The notes under the pieces were generated by a model. That model saw only the letters and a program-made list of their open reading frames with translations, made no database searches and was not told the DNA's origin. A program made the translations under genes and the position numbers. Source: Succinimonas sp963628765 (GTDB lineage: Bacteria; Pseudomonadota; Gammaproteobacteria; Enterobacterales; Succinivibrionaceae). From it: a stretch of 24,663 nucleotides of DNA. Positions 8,418 to 15,489 of the stretch are shown here, piece after piece. The stretch covers positions 1-24,663 of the forward strand of contig CAVGFV010000122.1 of assembly GCA_963628765.1 (NCBI GenBank), given 5' to 3'. Position 1 is the first letter of the stretch, and each line of letters begins with the position of its first letter.

Positions 8418-9036
8418 GACACAGCTCTTCTAAGGATTCACTTGGGTGATATTCTTCAGAATCTTCTGTAAATATTATATTGGTATAGCCACCCGAAGCT
8501 TCATTTATAAGAATACGAGATACCCTATCCTTATCAGTAAAAATATTGATTAAAGGAATCATCTTCTGCATCTTATTGTCTCTAGGCACAAGGCTTAATT
8601 CTGACTTATCTGCATCAAGCTTTGATGTTAACTGAAATTTCTCAGTAACGCTCGAAATATCACCGTTTAAAAGTGCCATAAAGTTCTGCATAATACTTGA
8701 AAAGATTGGGTTTGATCTTTCATTTCTCATGGTATCTGGTAGTGTCGCTAAATCAGGATTTATGGTGCCTTTTTCCGTAATAAGCCACGCCTTCACACGC
8801 GGTTTTTCCGTAAGCCAGCAAATCCCTTCTTTTGGAATAATAATAGCCTTGCCAGAAGATGTGATGGTTCTGCCGTTACTTTTAAGAAATTTTTCCAAAG
8901 TAAAATTAGCAAAGTGGGAACGCTGAGGAGATTTTAAAAAGACACTCGCCAAATCATCAGCGCTAACATTATTTGTAAAACTGAAAAGATATACTACGGT
9001 TAAAAGCAATATGTTTTTAAAAGCATTAAACCTCAT
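8404..9036 (-). CDS. LolA-like periplasmic outer-membrane carrier (ApeL-like)
   Basis: A 210-residue exported protein. Its signal peptide has a hydrophobic core at about 9-20 and likely cleavage after VSA near 26. The mature part has the LolA-like pattern of a beta-rich lipid-binding half barrel: F--EK-LKS-GR at about 46-58, then ITSSGKAII and an early Trp in ICWLTEKPR. LolA family members shuttle lipids or lipoproteins through the periplasm. APE and flexirubin clusters carry a dedicated copy next to the MMPL exporter, as here. GAGGA just upstream marks the ATG at 9036, which lies inside the end of the thioesterase gene (11-base overlap). Confidence 0.85.
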   Translation of the reverse strand: MRFNAFKNILLLTVVYLFSFTNNVSADDLASVFLKSPQRSHFANFTLEKFLKSNGRTITSSGKAIIIPKEGICWLTEKPRVKAWLITEKGTINPDLATLPDTMRNERSNPIFSSIMQNFMALLNGDISSVTEKFQLTSKLDADKSELSLVPRDNKMQKMIPLINIFTDKDRVSRILINEASGGYTNIIFTEDSEEYHPSESLEELCHATR

Positions 9037-9451
9037 GAGGTCCTCGCAATAACTTTTCTACAGTCTTTCGAAAATTTTCTGGCATAAAAAAGTCCATTTC
9101 ACCATTGTCACTATGAACGCAAACCTGCACTGATCTTGCTTTACAACAAATGCGATCATCCTTTTTAATAACAAAGTTATGGACTAGACGGTTTTCATAT
9201 TCTATAAGGTCGGTTACAACTTCGAATTTTTCCTTTAAAAATAAGGATTCTACGTACTTAACTCTAATATCGACTATCGGGAAAGCATAGCCCTCTTCTC
9301 CGATGCGCGCATAAGGGTAACCAAGTTCATCTAAAACTTCACCTCGTGCAATTTCCATGTACTTGAGATAGTTTCCATGCCAAACCACCCCCATAGGATC
9401 ACAATCAAAAAAAGGCACTTCTTGATAAGATACGTGTTTATAAAGTCCCAT
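9026..9451 (-). CDS. apeK: Hot-dog acyl thioesterase, 4HBT type (ApeK-like)
   Basis: A 141-residue 4-hydroxybenzoyl-CoA-thioesterase/YbgC-type hot-dog protein. The family signature is clear at 14-34: FFDCDPMGVVWHGNY, with Asp16 at the position of the catalytic nucleophile or base. It probably hydrolyses stalled or finished acyl-ACP thioesters of the polyene pathway; ApeK has this place in known clusters. Only a distant purine-rich ribosome binding site (AAAGGG, about 12 bases away) precedes the ATG. The upstream stop lies 20 bases away. Confidence 0.9.
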   Translation of the reverse strand: MGLYKHVSYQEVPFFDCDPMGVVWHGNYLKYMEIARGEVLDELGYPYARIGEEGYAFPIVDIRVKYVESLFLKEKFEVVTDLIEYENRLVHNFVIKKDDRICCKARSVQVCVHSDNGEMDFFMPENFRKTVEKLLRGPHEV

Positions 9452-9471
9452 GAGCTTTTTACCCTTTACTT

Positions 9472-10458
9472 TTAATTAGATGATGTTGTTTTATCCTGCC
9501 AAAAACCGTAAAAATTAAACCATTCATAAGGATTTTCACAAAGAATTTCCTCAAGAATATGCGCATATTCTTGTACATAATTTTTGATATCTTGAGTGCG
9601 ATCTTTGCGAGATACCTTTACAACACCAAAATTTTGAAAATGAATCTGACAGCTACCTTTATGAGAAACGCCATGTACCACATACAAAGGTACTTTAAAC
9701 ATAGAAGCAAGTAGCCAAGGTCCCATTGGAAATCTAGCCTTTGAGCCTAAAAAATCTACCTCGACAGCCCTACTATCAGAAGATAATACGCGATCTCCCA
9801 TAAGAGACAACCACTCTCCCTTTTTCAAACGATCATCGATAATAAAAGCCGTCTCAGGAGATATGTTATTTACTTCAATTAGATATTTTGCACTTTCGGG
9901 ATTTAAACTCTTTAAATAGTTCATAAAACGCTGACTATTCTCAGTAAGCATCAAAATACAAACGTTTTTGATATTGGAATTTGCATTGATGCCTCTAAGC
10001 ATTTCCATATTACCCACGTGTGAGCCAATAAGTATTGCGCCCTCAGGTAAACGGGCACACTCAAGCATTCTTTCATAATCATGGTTTGGAGAAGTAAAAG
10101 AGGCATCTGAGAGCACTCCTTTCCAAGACAACATTTTTTCAAAAATGCTGATAGCAAAACTTCTTATATGAAGGTAGGTGCTCAACTTAGGAAGATTTTT
10201 TCCGTGCGCATTTGCAAAATTTTGTATTCTATTAAGATAACTTCGCGAAATTCGGCGGGCCTTTGGTGCAAACATCCAAAAACAAAAAACAACTATAGAG
10301 ATCGTTAAATAAGCAGCTTTTTTCCCAAAGACCTTATAAATAAAAAGGATTACTTCTAAACCAAATGCCGAAGTATTTTCCTTCTTATCTCTCCAAGAGG
10401 CATTTTTAAAATTTGGATCTTTTTCTGAATAATCTTCCTGCTCATTTAGGTCAGACAT
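9472..10458 (-). CDS. LpxL/HtrB-like lysophospholipid acyltransferase
   Basis: A 328-residue member of the lipid A biosynthesis acyltransferase family. It has an N-terminal amphipathic/membrane region with one helix (about 48-64), then the H-x4-E catalytic motif (His147, Glu152, in SHVGNME) and the downstream GDR motif around 216-222. It likely transfers an acyl chain, perhaps the aryl polyene, to a lipid acceptor. In many gammaproteobacterial APE clusters this domain is the C-terminal half of a GT2-acyltransferase fusion. Here it is a separate gene that overlaps the GT2 gene by 8 bases and has its own strong ribosome binding site (AAGGAG, about six bases before the ATG), so the split looks genuine and not a frameshift. 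Confidence 0.88.
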   Translation of the reverse strand: MSDLNEQEDYSEKDPNFKNASWRDKKENTSAFGLEVILFIYKVFGKKAAYLTISIVVFCFWMFAPKARRISRSYLNRIQNFANAHGKNLPKLSTYLHIRSFAISIFEKMLSWKGVLSDASFTSPNHDYERMLECARLPEGAILIGSHVGNMEMLRGINANSNIKNVCILMLTENSQRFMNYLKSLNPESAKYLIEVNNISPETAFIIDDRLKKGEWLSLMGDRVLSSDSRAVEVDFLGSKARFPMGPWLLASMFKVPLYVVHGVSHKGSCQIHFQNFGVVKVSRKDRTQDIKNYVQEYAHILEEILCENPYEWFNFYGFWQDKTTSSN

Positions 10459-11197
10459 ACTGTCTCCTTCGTACCTTAAAATAGTGCAGGATTTTTTCAG
10501 TACATAGTTTGGTATGCATTAATGAAATTTGGAGATTATCTCTAAATGGGGCAAAGTTACTCACCCCATCTTCTGGGTAATGCACAGGTACTGACATTTC
10601 AGAAAAATTCACGCCCATCCAGTAAAGACGTACCAATATTTCCGTATCAAAAGCCATACGTGGAGCAATCCTGTCTCGTCTTACTAGTTCCATTACTGGT
10701 TTAATAGGATAAACCCTAAGGCCACACATCGAATCTACTACCCGAAAAATTCCGAGCTCAATTGCTACCCAAAAATGTGTTATGTACCTTGCAATGAGAC
10801 GACCTTTAGGCACATTATCATAGCTCGGCACTCCTATCAGAAGTTCAGTTGGCTTTTGACTAGCTTTTTGTAAAAATTCGGGAATAAGAGAAATGTCCTG
10901 TTGGCCATCGGCATCTATCTGCAGAAGATGCGAATAACCTTGTACCTCTGCGTATGAAAACATAGCTTTCATCGCAGCGCCTTTACCTTGATTTACCTCA
11001 GAATTGATGATGGTTACAAGTTCTTCTTTGGAGAGAGTATCTAAAATTGCTTTATCCTCTAAAGAATTACCATCATCAAATATCACAATGGGAACATTAT
11101 TTTCTAAAAGTTTGGTGAGGTTATTTTGTAAAACCTTAGCATGCCTATAACAAGGTATTCCAATTACAGGTTTAAAATCAAAACTTGAGGCTGACAT
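10451..11197 (-). CDS. Family 2 glycosyltransferase of APE operon
   Basis: A 248-residue GT-A-fold glycosyltransferase. The N-terminal nucleotide-binding strand (IGIPCYRHA, 12-20), the VIFDDGN segment (38-44) and the metal-binding DADGQQD motif (95-101) are visible, as in dolichyl-phosphate-sugar synthase-like GT2 enzymes. No membrane anchor is obvious. It probably adds a sugar to the APE lipid anchor. The ATG lies 4 bases after the dehydratase stop and has no ribosome binding site of its own, so translation is probably coupled. Sugar donor and acceptor cannot be told from sequence. Confidence 0.88.
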   Translation of the reverse strand: MSASSFDFKPVIGIPCYRHAKVLQNNLTKLLENNVPIVIFDDGNSLEDKAILDTLSKEELVTIINSEVNQGKGAAMKAMFSYAEVQGYSHLLQIDADGQQDISLIPEFLQKASQKPTELLIGVPSYDNVPKGRLIARYITHFWVAIELGIFRVVDSMCGLRVYPIKPVMELVRRDRIAPRMAFDTEILVRLYWMGVNFSEMSVPVHYPEDGVSNFAPFRDNLQISLMHTKLCTEKILHYFKVRRRQYV

Positions 11198-11201
11198 CGA
11201 A

Positions 11202-11606
11202 TTAATTAGACTCCGAAGTTAATTTCACTTTGCTTTCACAATAAGAAACCACTTCTGGATTATCCTCTAAAGAAGATCTTATTGAAAAAGCTAAACTATC
11301 TTTGTTTCCAGATAAAACTAATTTTATAAAGATGTCTGTAGGTGGAATGATTGGCTTGGTAAACTTTATATTCGGAAAATTTAATGCTTTATCTTTAATT
11401 TCAAGATTTAAATATTTTTTGGCCAACACGAAGACCATGTCAAGCTCTGCAACGCCTGGAAGAATAGGATAATTAGGAAAATGCCCTTTAAGCCAAGAGT
11501 TGTCTTCTCCAACAAAAATCTTTACGAATAGAGAAGTAGAAGCGTCCTCATTTTTTGTTAAAGAAAGCAATTCTGCATTATCTATAGCACTCTTCATGTA
11601 AGCCAT
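11202..11606 (-). CDS. apeI: Hot-dog dehydratase subunit with catalytic His (ApeI-like)
   Basis: A small (134-residue) FabA/FabZ-type hot-dog protein with the canonical motif GHFPNYPILPG (41-51); His42 is the expected catalytic base. The central helix after PG reads VAELDMVF and not the usual E-MAQ form, so the catalytic acid is probably supplied by the ApeP-like partner, which has the Glu but no His. Three in-frame starts lie close together (GTG 11609, ATG 11606, ATG 11597). None has a good ribosome binding site, so 11606 is a choice. The gene follows the AMP ligase stop by about 27 bases. Confidence 0.85.
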   Translation of the reverse strand: MAYMKSAIDNAELLSLTKNEDASTSLFVKIFVGEDNSWLKGHFPNYPILPGVAELDMVFVLAKKYLNLEIKDKALNFPNIKFTKPIIPPTDIFIKLVLSGNKDSLAFSIRSSLEDNPEVVSYCESKVKLTSESN

Positions 11607-11633
11607 CACCAGTCTAGAAAATTACTATCACAA

Positions 11634-13139
11634 TTATGCCATAAGTTTAGCAATCTTTTTATAATCGGGTTTTCCTGTTGGGGTTTCTGGAAGCTTATCG
11701 GTAAAAAATAAATAATGTCTTGGAACAGAAACAGGTATAAGTTTCTTAAGCATAATTGATCTTAGATAAAGCACAAAACGACCTTGGCTCATGCTTTTAT
11801 AGATTTTTTGCCCTTCTTCGCTAAGAACTATGGCGGCCTCGGTCCCTTCCCTTCGAGTGTTATGATACGGTAAAACCACAACATCTTTTATTTCAGGAAG
11901 TTTCCGCATCGCTTCTTCTAGCGCATCAAGAGAAACACGGTTATCTTCAATTTTAAGAATGCGCCCCTCTCTTCCTTGAAGAGAAATTCCCTCTCCGCTT
12001 AAAGTAACCATATCTCCAGAGGCAAAGACCGGAATTATGGTTCCATTAACAAGAATTCCTTCATAGTTCGGATGCTCTAACCAAGGTGAAGCGAAAAGAA
12101 GTCTCCCATAACCAGTATTTTCAAGTTTTAAAGGATCTTTTCCTTCTTTTGAATCATCCTGCGTTATAAAGACATTATTGCCCGGAACGCATCTCCATAA
12201 AAGCTCTTCTTTATCATCACCTTTTTCTATCAAGTGCCAAGCCATAACGCCAGTTTCTGTACTGCCTAAGATTTCAAAAATGGCAGTATTAAAAAATTGA
12301 TAGGTATCTTTGCGAGCATCTAAAGGTAATTTTCCACCTGCAGAAAGCAATAAACGGGTCTCAAGTCCTAAACGATTTTTTGAAAGGCGTTTTAAAAATC
12401 CTGGGTTTGCTGTTACAAACAAAGTCGCATTATATTTTTTTAATTTTTCAAATTGCTCTTCGTAACGAAGCATCTCATTGTAAACAGGAATACCTAAAAA
12501 AAGTGGCAAAAAAAAGCGAAAGACAATCCCATATGCATGAAAATTCGGGACCGTAGCAACGGAAAGAGTGTTGGAAAAGTCTTTGATCCCAAAAAGCGGA
12601 ATCATCGCTTTAACTTCCGAAAAAAAAGATTTTAAAGTTCGTGAAACTTTTTTTGGAGTTCCAGTAGAACCAGAGGTCATTTGGACTAGTTCAAGGGAAT
12701 TAGCCTTTTCATCTGAAAGCTCTAAAAGCCATTTTGAAATTTTGGAAAAGCTATTATTTTTAGTTTGTACGGGCTTTAATTCGATTAAATCTTTAAAGAA
12801 ACTTTTAGTGGTATCAGAGACAATACCACTATCGCAAATCATACAACTAGTTAATGATGAAACTCTTTCAAGGCTTTCTTCAAGAAAGCCATTAGGCATC
12901 AAAGGTCTTGCCCCAAAAGTCCAAACGGCAATTAATGAGGCTACAAGCTCTCTGGTATTATCAACAGCAACAGCTATATCTTGCCCACGGAAAGATTCTG
13001 GAATTTCTTCTATTATCAGAGACGCTTCTAAAAGTACGCTTTCCATATCTTGAGCTCTTTCTTCAGATATAAAAAGTGGCTTCTTTTCTTCCGCTTCTTT
13101 TAGGATATTTTTAAAGAATCCCAAAGCTCCTAAAGGCAT
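11634..13139 (-). CDS. apeH: Aryl/acyl-ACP ligase, AMP-forming (ApeH-like)
   Basis: A 501-residue ANL-superfamily adenylating enzyme. Visible core motifs are the P-loop TSGSTGTPKK (155-164), GSTETG (292-297), SGDMV (A7), GREGR with the hinge (A8), and the C-terminal catalytic lysine Lys490 in PTGKPDYKK. It should activate an aromatic acid (4-hydroxybenzoate or a coumarate type in known APE systems) and load it onto an ACP. The start overlaps the second ACP stop by one base (TAATG), with no membrane-protein gene between them as in other clusters. Aryl specificity is from context only. Confidence 0.9.
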   Translation of the reverse strand: MPLGALGFFKNILKEAEEKKPLFISEERAQDMESVLLEASLIIEEIPESFRGQDIAVAVDNTRELVASLIAVWTFGARPLMPNGFLEESLERVSSLTSCMICDSGIVSDTTKSFFKDLIELKPVQTKNNSFSKISKWLLELSDEKANSLELVQMTSGSTGTPKKVSRTLKSFFSEVKAMIPLFGIKDFSNTLSVATVPNFHAYGIVFRFFLPLFLGIPVYNEMLRYEEQFEKLKKYNATLFVTANPGFLKRLSKNRLGLETRLLLSAGGKLPLDARKDTYQFFNTAIFEILGSTETGVMAWHLIEKGDDKEELLWRCVPGNNVFITQDDSKEGKDPLKLENTGYGRLLFASPWLEHPNYEGILVNGTIIPVFASGDMVTLSGEGISLQGREGRILKIEDNRVSLDALEEAMRKLPEIKDVVVLPYHNTRREGTEAAIVLSEEGQKIYKSMSQGRFVLYLRSIMLKKLIPVSVPRHYLFFTDKLPETPTGKPDYKKIAKLMA

Positions 13140-13387
13140 TAAGCAGCCTCAAGTTTTTTATAAATAACTTCAACTATATCGCCGACAGTTTTTACAGATC
13201 TAAAATCCTCTGGGGTAAAACGACATTTTAAGTTTCTCTGCACCTCTGAAACCATATCAATGGCATCAATAGAATCAAGATCAAGGTCAGTACCTAAATT
13301 AGCTTCTAGGATAATTTTTTCTGGTGATAACTCAAAATTTTCGGTCATTATTTCTTTTAAGGAAGCAAAAATTTCTTCTTTGGTCAT
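13139..13387 (-). CDS. Acyl carrier protein 2 (ApeE/ApeF-like)
   Basis: An 82-residue acidic four-helix carrier protein. The 4'-phosphopantetheine attachment site is Ser39 in DLDLDSIDAID, the typical DSL-like motif. In APE systems two ACPs share priming and elongation. This one is shorter and diverged from its neighbour, consistent with different partners. It is probably the elongation or the priming ACP; the sequence alone does not decide which. No phosphopantetheinyl transferase gene is in the window. Confidence 0.93.
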   Translation of the reverse strand: MTKEEIFASLKEIMTENFELSPEKIILEANLGTDLDLDSIDAIDMVSEVQRNLKCRFTPEDFRSVKTVGDIVEVIYKKLEAA

Positions 13388-13433
13388 TTTATTATTCCAT
13401 GCACATTATTTAAGAAAGGCTACTACACGACTT

Positions 13434-13703
13434 TTATTTTTTACTGTCTTGGATCAACTTTACCAAGGTAGCTACTGAATAAAAATGTTGCTTCACATCC
13501 TCTGATTCTGGGCTAATGCTCACACCAAAATTATTTTTTAAAGCAAGACCAAGTTCTAAGGCATCAATAGAATCTAAGCCTAAACCTTCACGAAAAAGCG
13601 GTGCATCAGTATCAATATCATCTACAGTGATATCTTCAAGATTAAGAGAGTCAATGATCATTTGTTTAACTTTTTTTGCTAGCTCTTCTGTATTATTTTC
13701 CAT
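13434..13703 (-). CDS. Acyl carrier protein 1 (ApeE/ApeF-like)
   Basis: An 89-residue acyl carrier protein with phosphopantetheine site Ser45 in GLGLDSIDALELG. The long in-frame form starts at 13727, but ATG 13703 is preferred: AAAGG lies seven bases before it and the length becomes normal for an ACP. It is the first gene after the only sizeable gap in the operon (13728-13915), so an internal promoter may sit there. The following ACP gene starts 46 bases downstream. Confidence 0.93.
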   Translation of the reverse strand: MENNTEELAKKVKQMIIDSLNLEDITVDDIDTDAPLFREGLGLDSIDALELGLALKNNFGVSISPESEDVKQHFYSVATLVKLIQDSKK

Positions 13704-13852
13704 AACTACACCTTTATGTTCGTTCATCAGTCTTAGGATATAGATTATTCCTTTTAAATAAAATTTTTGCCTTATTTTATCATTAATTTTTTTTACTTAT
13801 ACGAAAGTTTTTCAAGATAGCTTTTTACAAATTACTTTGGGGAATACCTTTC

Positions 13853-13881
13853 AATATATACGATCTCTTTTGAAAAACCAA
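13853..13881 (-). promoter_or_regulatory. Candidate internal promoter of the APE operon
   Basis: On the - strand TTGGTT (13876-13881) and TATATT (13853-13858) are separated by exactly 17 bases, in the only long AT-rich gap of the operon (13728-13915). It would drive the two ACP genes and everything downstream. In DNA this AT-rich such boxes arise by chance, so support is modest. Confidence 0.35.
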
Positions 13882-13915
13882 AATTGTCATAATTGTACGT
13901 TAAAACTATCTAGAA

Positions 13916-14692
13916 TTATTTTTCCAAAGAGGCCGAATCCATGCATGTCTTTAAAAAGGCTTCATATTTCCCTTCAAGCTCCTTGGTTAAATGCCGCACC
14001 CTTATAGAATCCGGACCATCATTAGGAAAGTTATCTACCGGAATAATATCGCCAACTTTAAGTAAAAATGTTGGCTCACGCTTAGGAGCCTTAATTGAAA
14101 GAAAACCTCTATTAAGATACCCCGCAACATCACAATACAAATATAGAGGAAGGATAGGAACACCTTTTCTTATTGCTAAATTCATAGCCCCTCTTTGAAA
14201 CTTTAGTTTATTGGGATCTCGAGTTCTCGTTCCTTCTGGGAAAATTAAAATGTTATCACCTTGTGTTAGCAAGGCTTCAAATTCCTCATATCCTGATTGA
14301 TTTGTAACATACCCCATATGCTTAATCACAAAACGCATAAAGCCATTAGTAAGCGCATGTTTCACCATCACTGAGCTATGTATATTCATATGTGCAGTAA
14401 TGATTACGTAATCCACTAAGGTAGGATGATTAACAATAATCACAGCACTATTTATCGCTTCAAGGCCATCAATATTCTCAACATTAACCTTGAAAACTCT
14501 AAGCACTCGGCAAAGCCATAAAAAAATACGAAAACCAGCATTAACGGTAGCCCGTAACTTTAATTCCCTTTCTCTTTTGGATCTACAAAAAACAATCAGA
14601 AAAAGATAAACGAGAATACCATTAAAGAGAGCCCCGACAAAAAACACTGAATAAGCAATTATCGTTGTAAAAGTGCGGAGTAGTATTCCCAT
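13916..14692 (-). CDS. 1-acylglycerol-3-phosphate-type acyltransferase (PlsC family)
   Basis: A 258-residue PlsC-fold acyltransferase. Membrane helices lie at about 9-35 and perhaps 52-66. The catalytic motif H-x4-D is at NHPTLVD (His89, Asp94) and the substrate-binding motif FPEGTRTRD at 151-159. The family transfers acyl groups from ACP or CoA to lysophospholipids. A dedicated copy is regularly found between the chain-length factor and the ACP genes in APE clusters, as here, suggesting it builds the lipid that carries the polyene. It may instead be a second housekeeping PlsC. The start lies 34 bases after the apeC-like stop. Confidence 0.88.
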   Translation of the reverse strand: MGILLRTFTTIIAYSVFFVGALFNGILVYLFLIVFCRSKRERELKLRATVNAGFRIFLWLCRVLRVFKVNVENIDGLEAINSAVIIVNHPTLVDYVIITAHMNIHSSVMVKHALTNGFMRFVIKHMGYVTNQSGYEEFEALLTQGDNILIFPEGTRTRDPNKLKFQRGAMNLAIRKGVPILPLYLYCDVAGYLNRGFLSIKAPKREPTFLLKVGDIIPVDNFPNDGPDSIRVRHLTKELEGKYEAFLKTCMDSASLEK

Positions 14693-14726
14693 CTTTATGC
14701 TCTAATTTCTAAAACAACCTTTAACT

Positions 14727-15452
14727 TTATACCGGAATTCTGTCTGCTAGTAGCTTAGCGAACTCATAAGCATCAGTGCCTGAGAGATCGGTAAAATCAC
14801 AGGATAAAAATACTCCATCTGTACTTTTTCCTAACCAAACTTTTTCATTATTATTTTCTTTCTGAAGATTTATTTCACCAAGTGGAAGGCTTAAGACTAA
14901 CCCCAAGGCATAAGGACCGTGAAAATCATATGATAGATCTGCTTCGTCTTGTCCTAACTTTAAGTCATCCTCGGAAAACACAACTAATATTTGTTTAATG
15001 TTACTACCTGCCTTTAGTGAAGCGAATGCTTCGGCCAAAGCCACCGCTAAAGTATCTTTTTCACCAGCAAGTGCTGTAGTTTCCCCTGTAAAATTTGCTG
15101 CAATTGAAGCAATTCCTACATCGGCATTATGCACACTAGAGGAAAATTCTGTCGGAGATAATGGTAAATTGTTAGCAATTTCTCCTAAGAGCTTAACGCA
15201 ACGATTAGTTTCACCAGTTCTTGAAGCGTAAATTAATTTAGAAATTCCAGAATATTTTTTGATAGCATCAATCCCAATTCCTACTGCCATTCTTCCCGCA
15301 GGAGAAAGCCTTCTTTTAAGGAGCATCGGAATTGATTTAATAAGAGGATTATTTTTCAAATCGATACCATCAGAAGTACCGGCTTTTAGGTCTGATAAAG
15401 AGCTATGCTTATCCGACACAAAATAAGCATCATCAACCCTAAAACTAAGCAT
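14727..15452 (-). CDS. apeC: Ketosynthase-like chain-length factor (ApeC-like)
   Basis: A 241-residue ketosynthase-like protein of the short type seen in APE and flexirubin clusters (PF13723-like). It has the S-VHNA-VG-ASIAANFTG segment (about 103-122) followed by AGE-DTL, but no Cys at the condensation site, and it is far shorter than a full ketosynthase of about 400 residues. In characterised systems ApeC pairs with ApeO and tunes chain length. ATG 15452 is chosen because AGGAG lies seven bases upstream; an in-frame TTG at 15476 would precede that site. The gene begins 37 bases after the yoaA-like stop, with no terminator between. Confidence 0.85.
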   Translation of the reverse strand: MLSFRVDDAYFVSDKHSSLSDLKAGTSDGIDLKNNPLIKSIPMLLKRRLSPAGRMAVGIGIDAIKKYSGISKLIYASRTGETNRCVKLLGEIANNLPLSPTEFSSSVHNADVGIASIAANFTGETTALAGEKDTLAVALAEAFASLKAGSNIKQILVVFSEDDLKLGQDEADLSYDFHGPYALGLVLSLPLGEINLQKENNNEKVWLGKSTDGVFLSCDFTDLSGTDAYEFAKLLADRIPV

Positions 15453-15489
15453 CTTTAAACTCCTAAAAGCTATCAAAAATAATTAAGTT

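Noticed and set aside
12568..13053. 161-codon open frame antisense to the ACP ligase
   Set aside because: It lies fully inside a well-supported gene, shows no domain or ribosome binding site, and its Ser-rich composition is typical of a shadow frame.
891..15452. Flexirubin/dialkylresorcinol cluster
   Set aside because: No DarA/DarB-type genes are present; the gene set fits an APE cluster alone.
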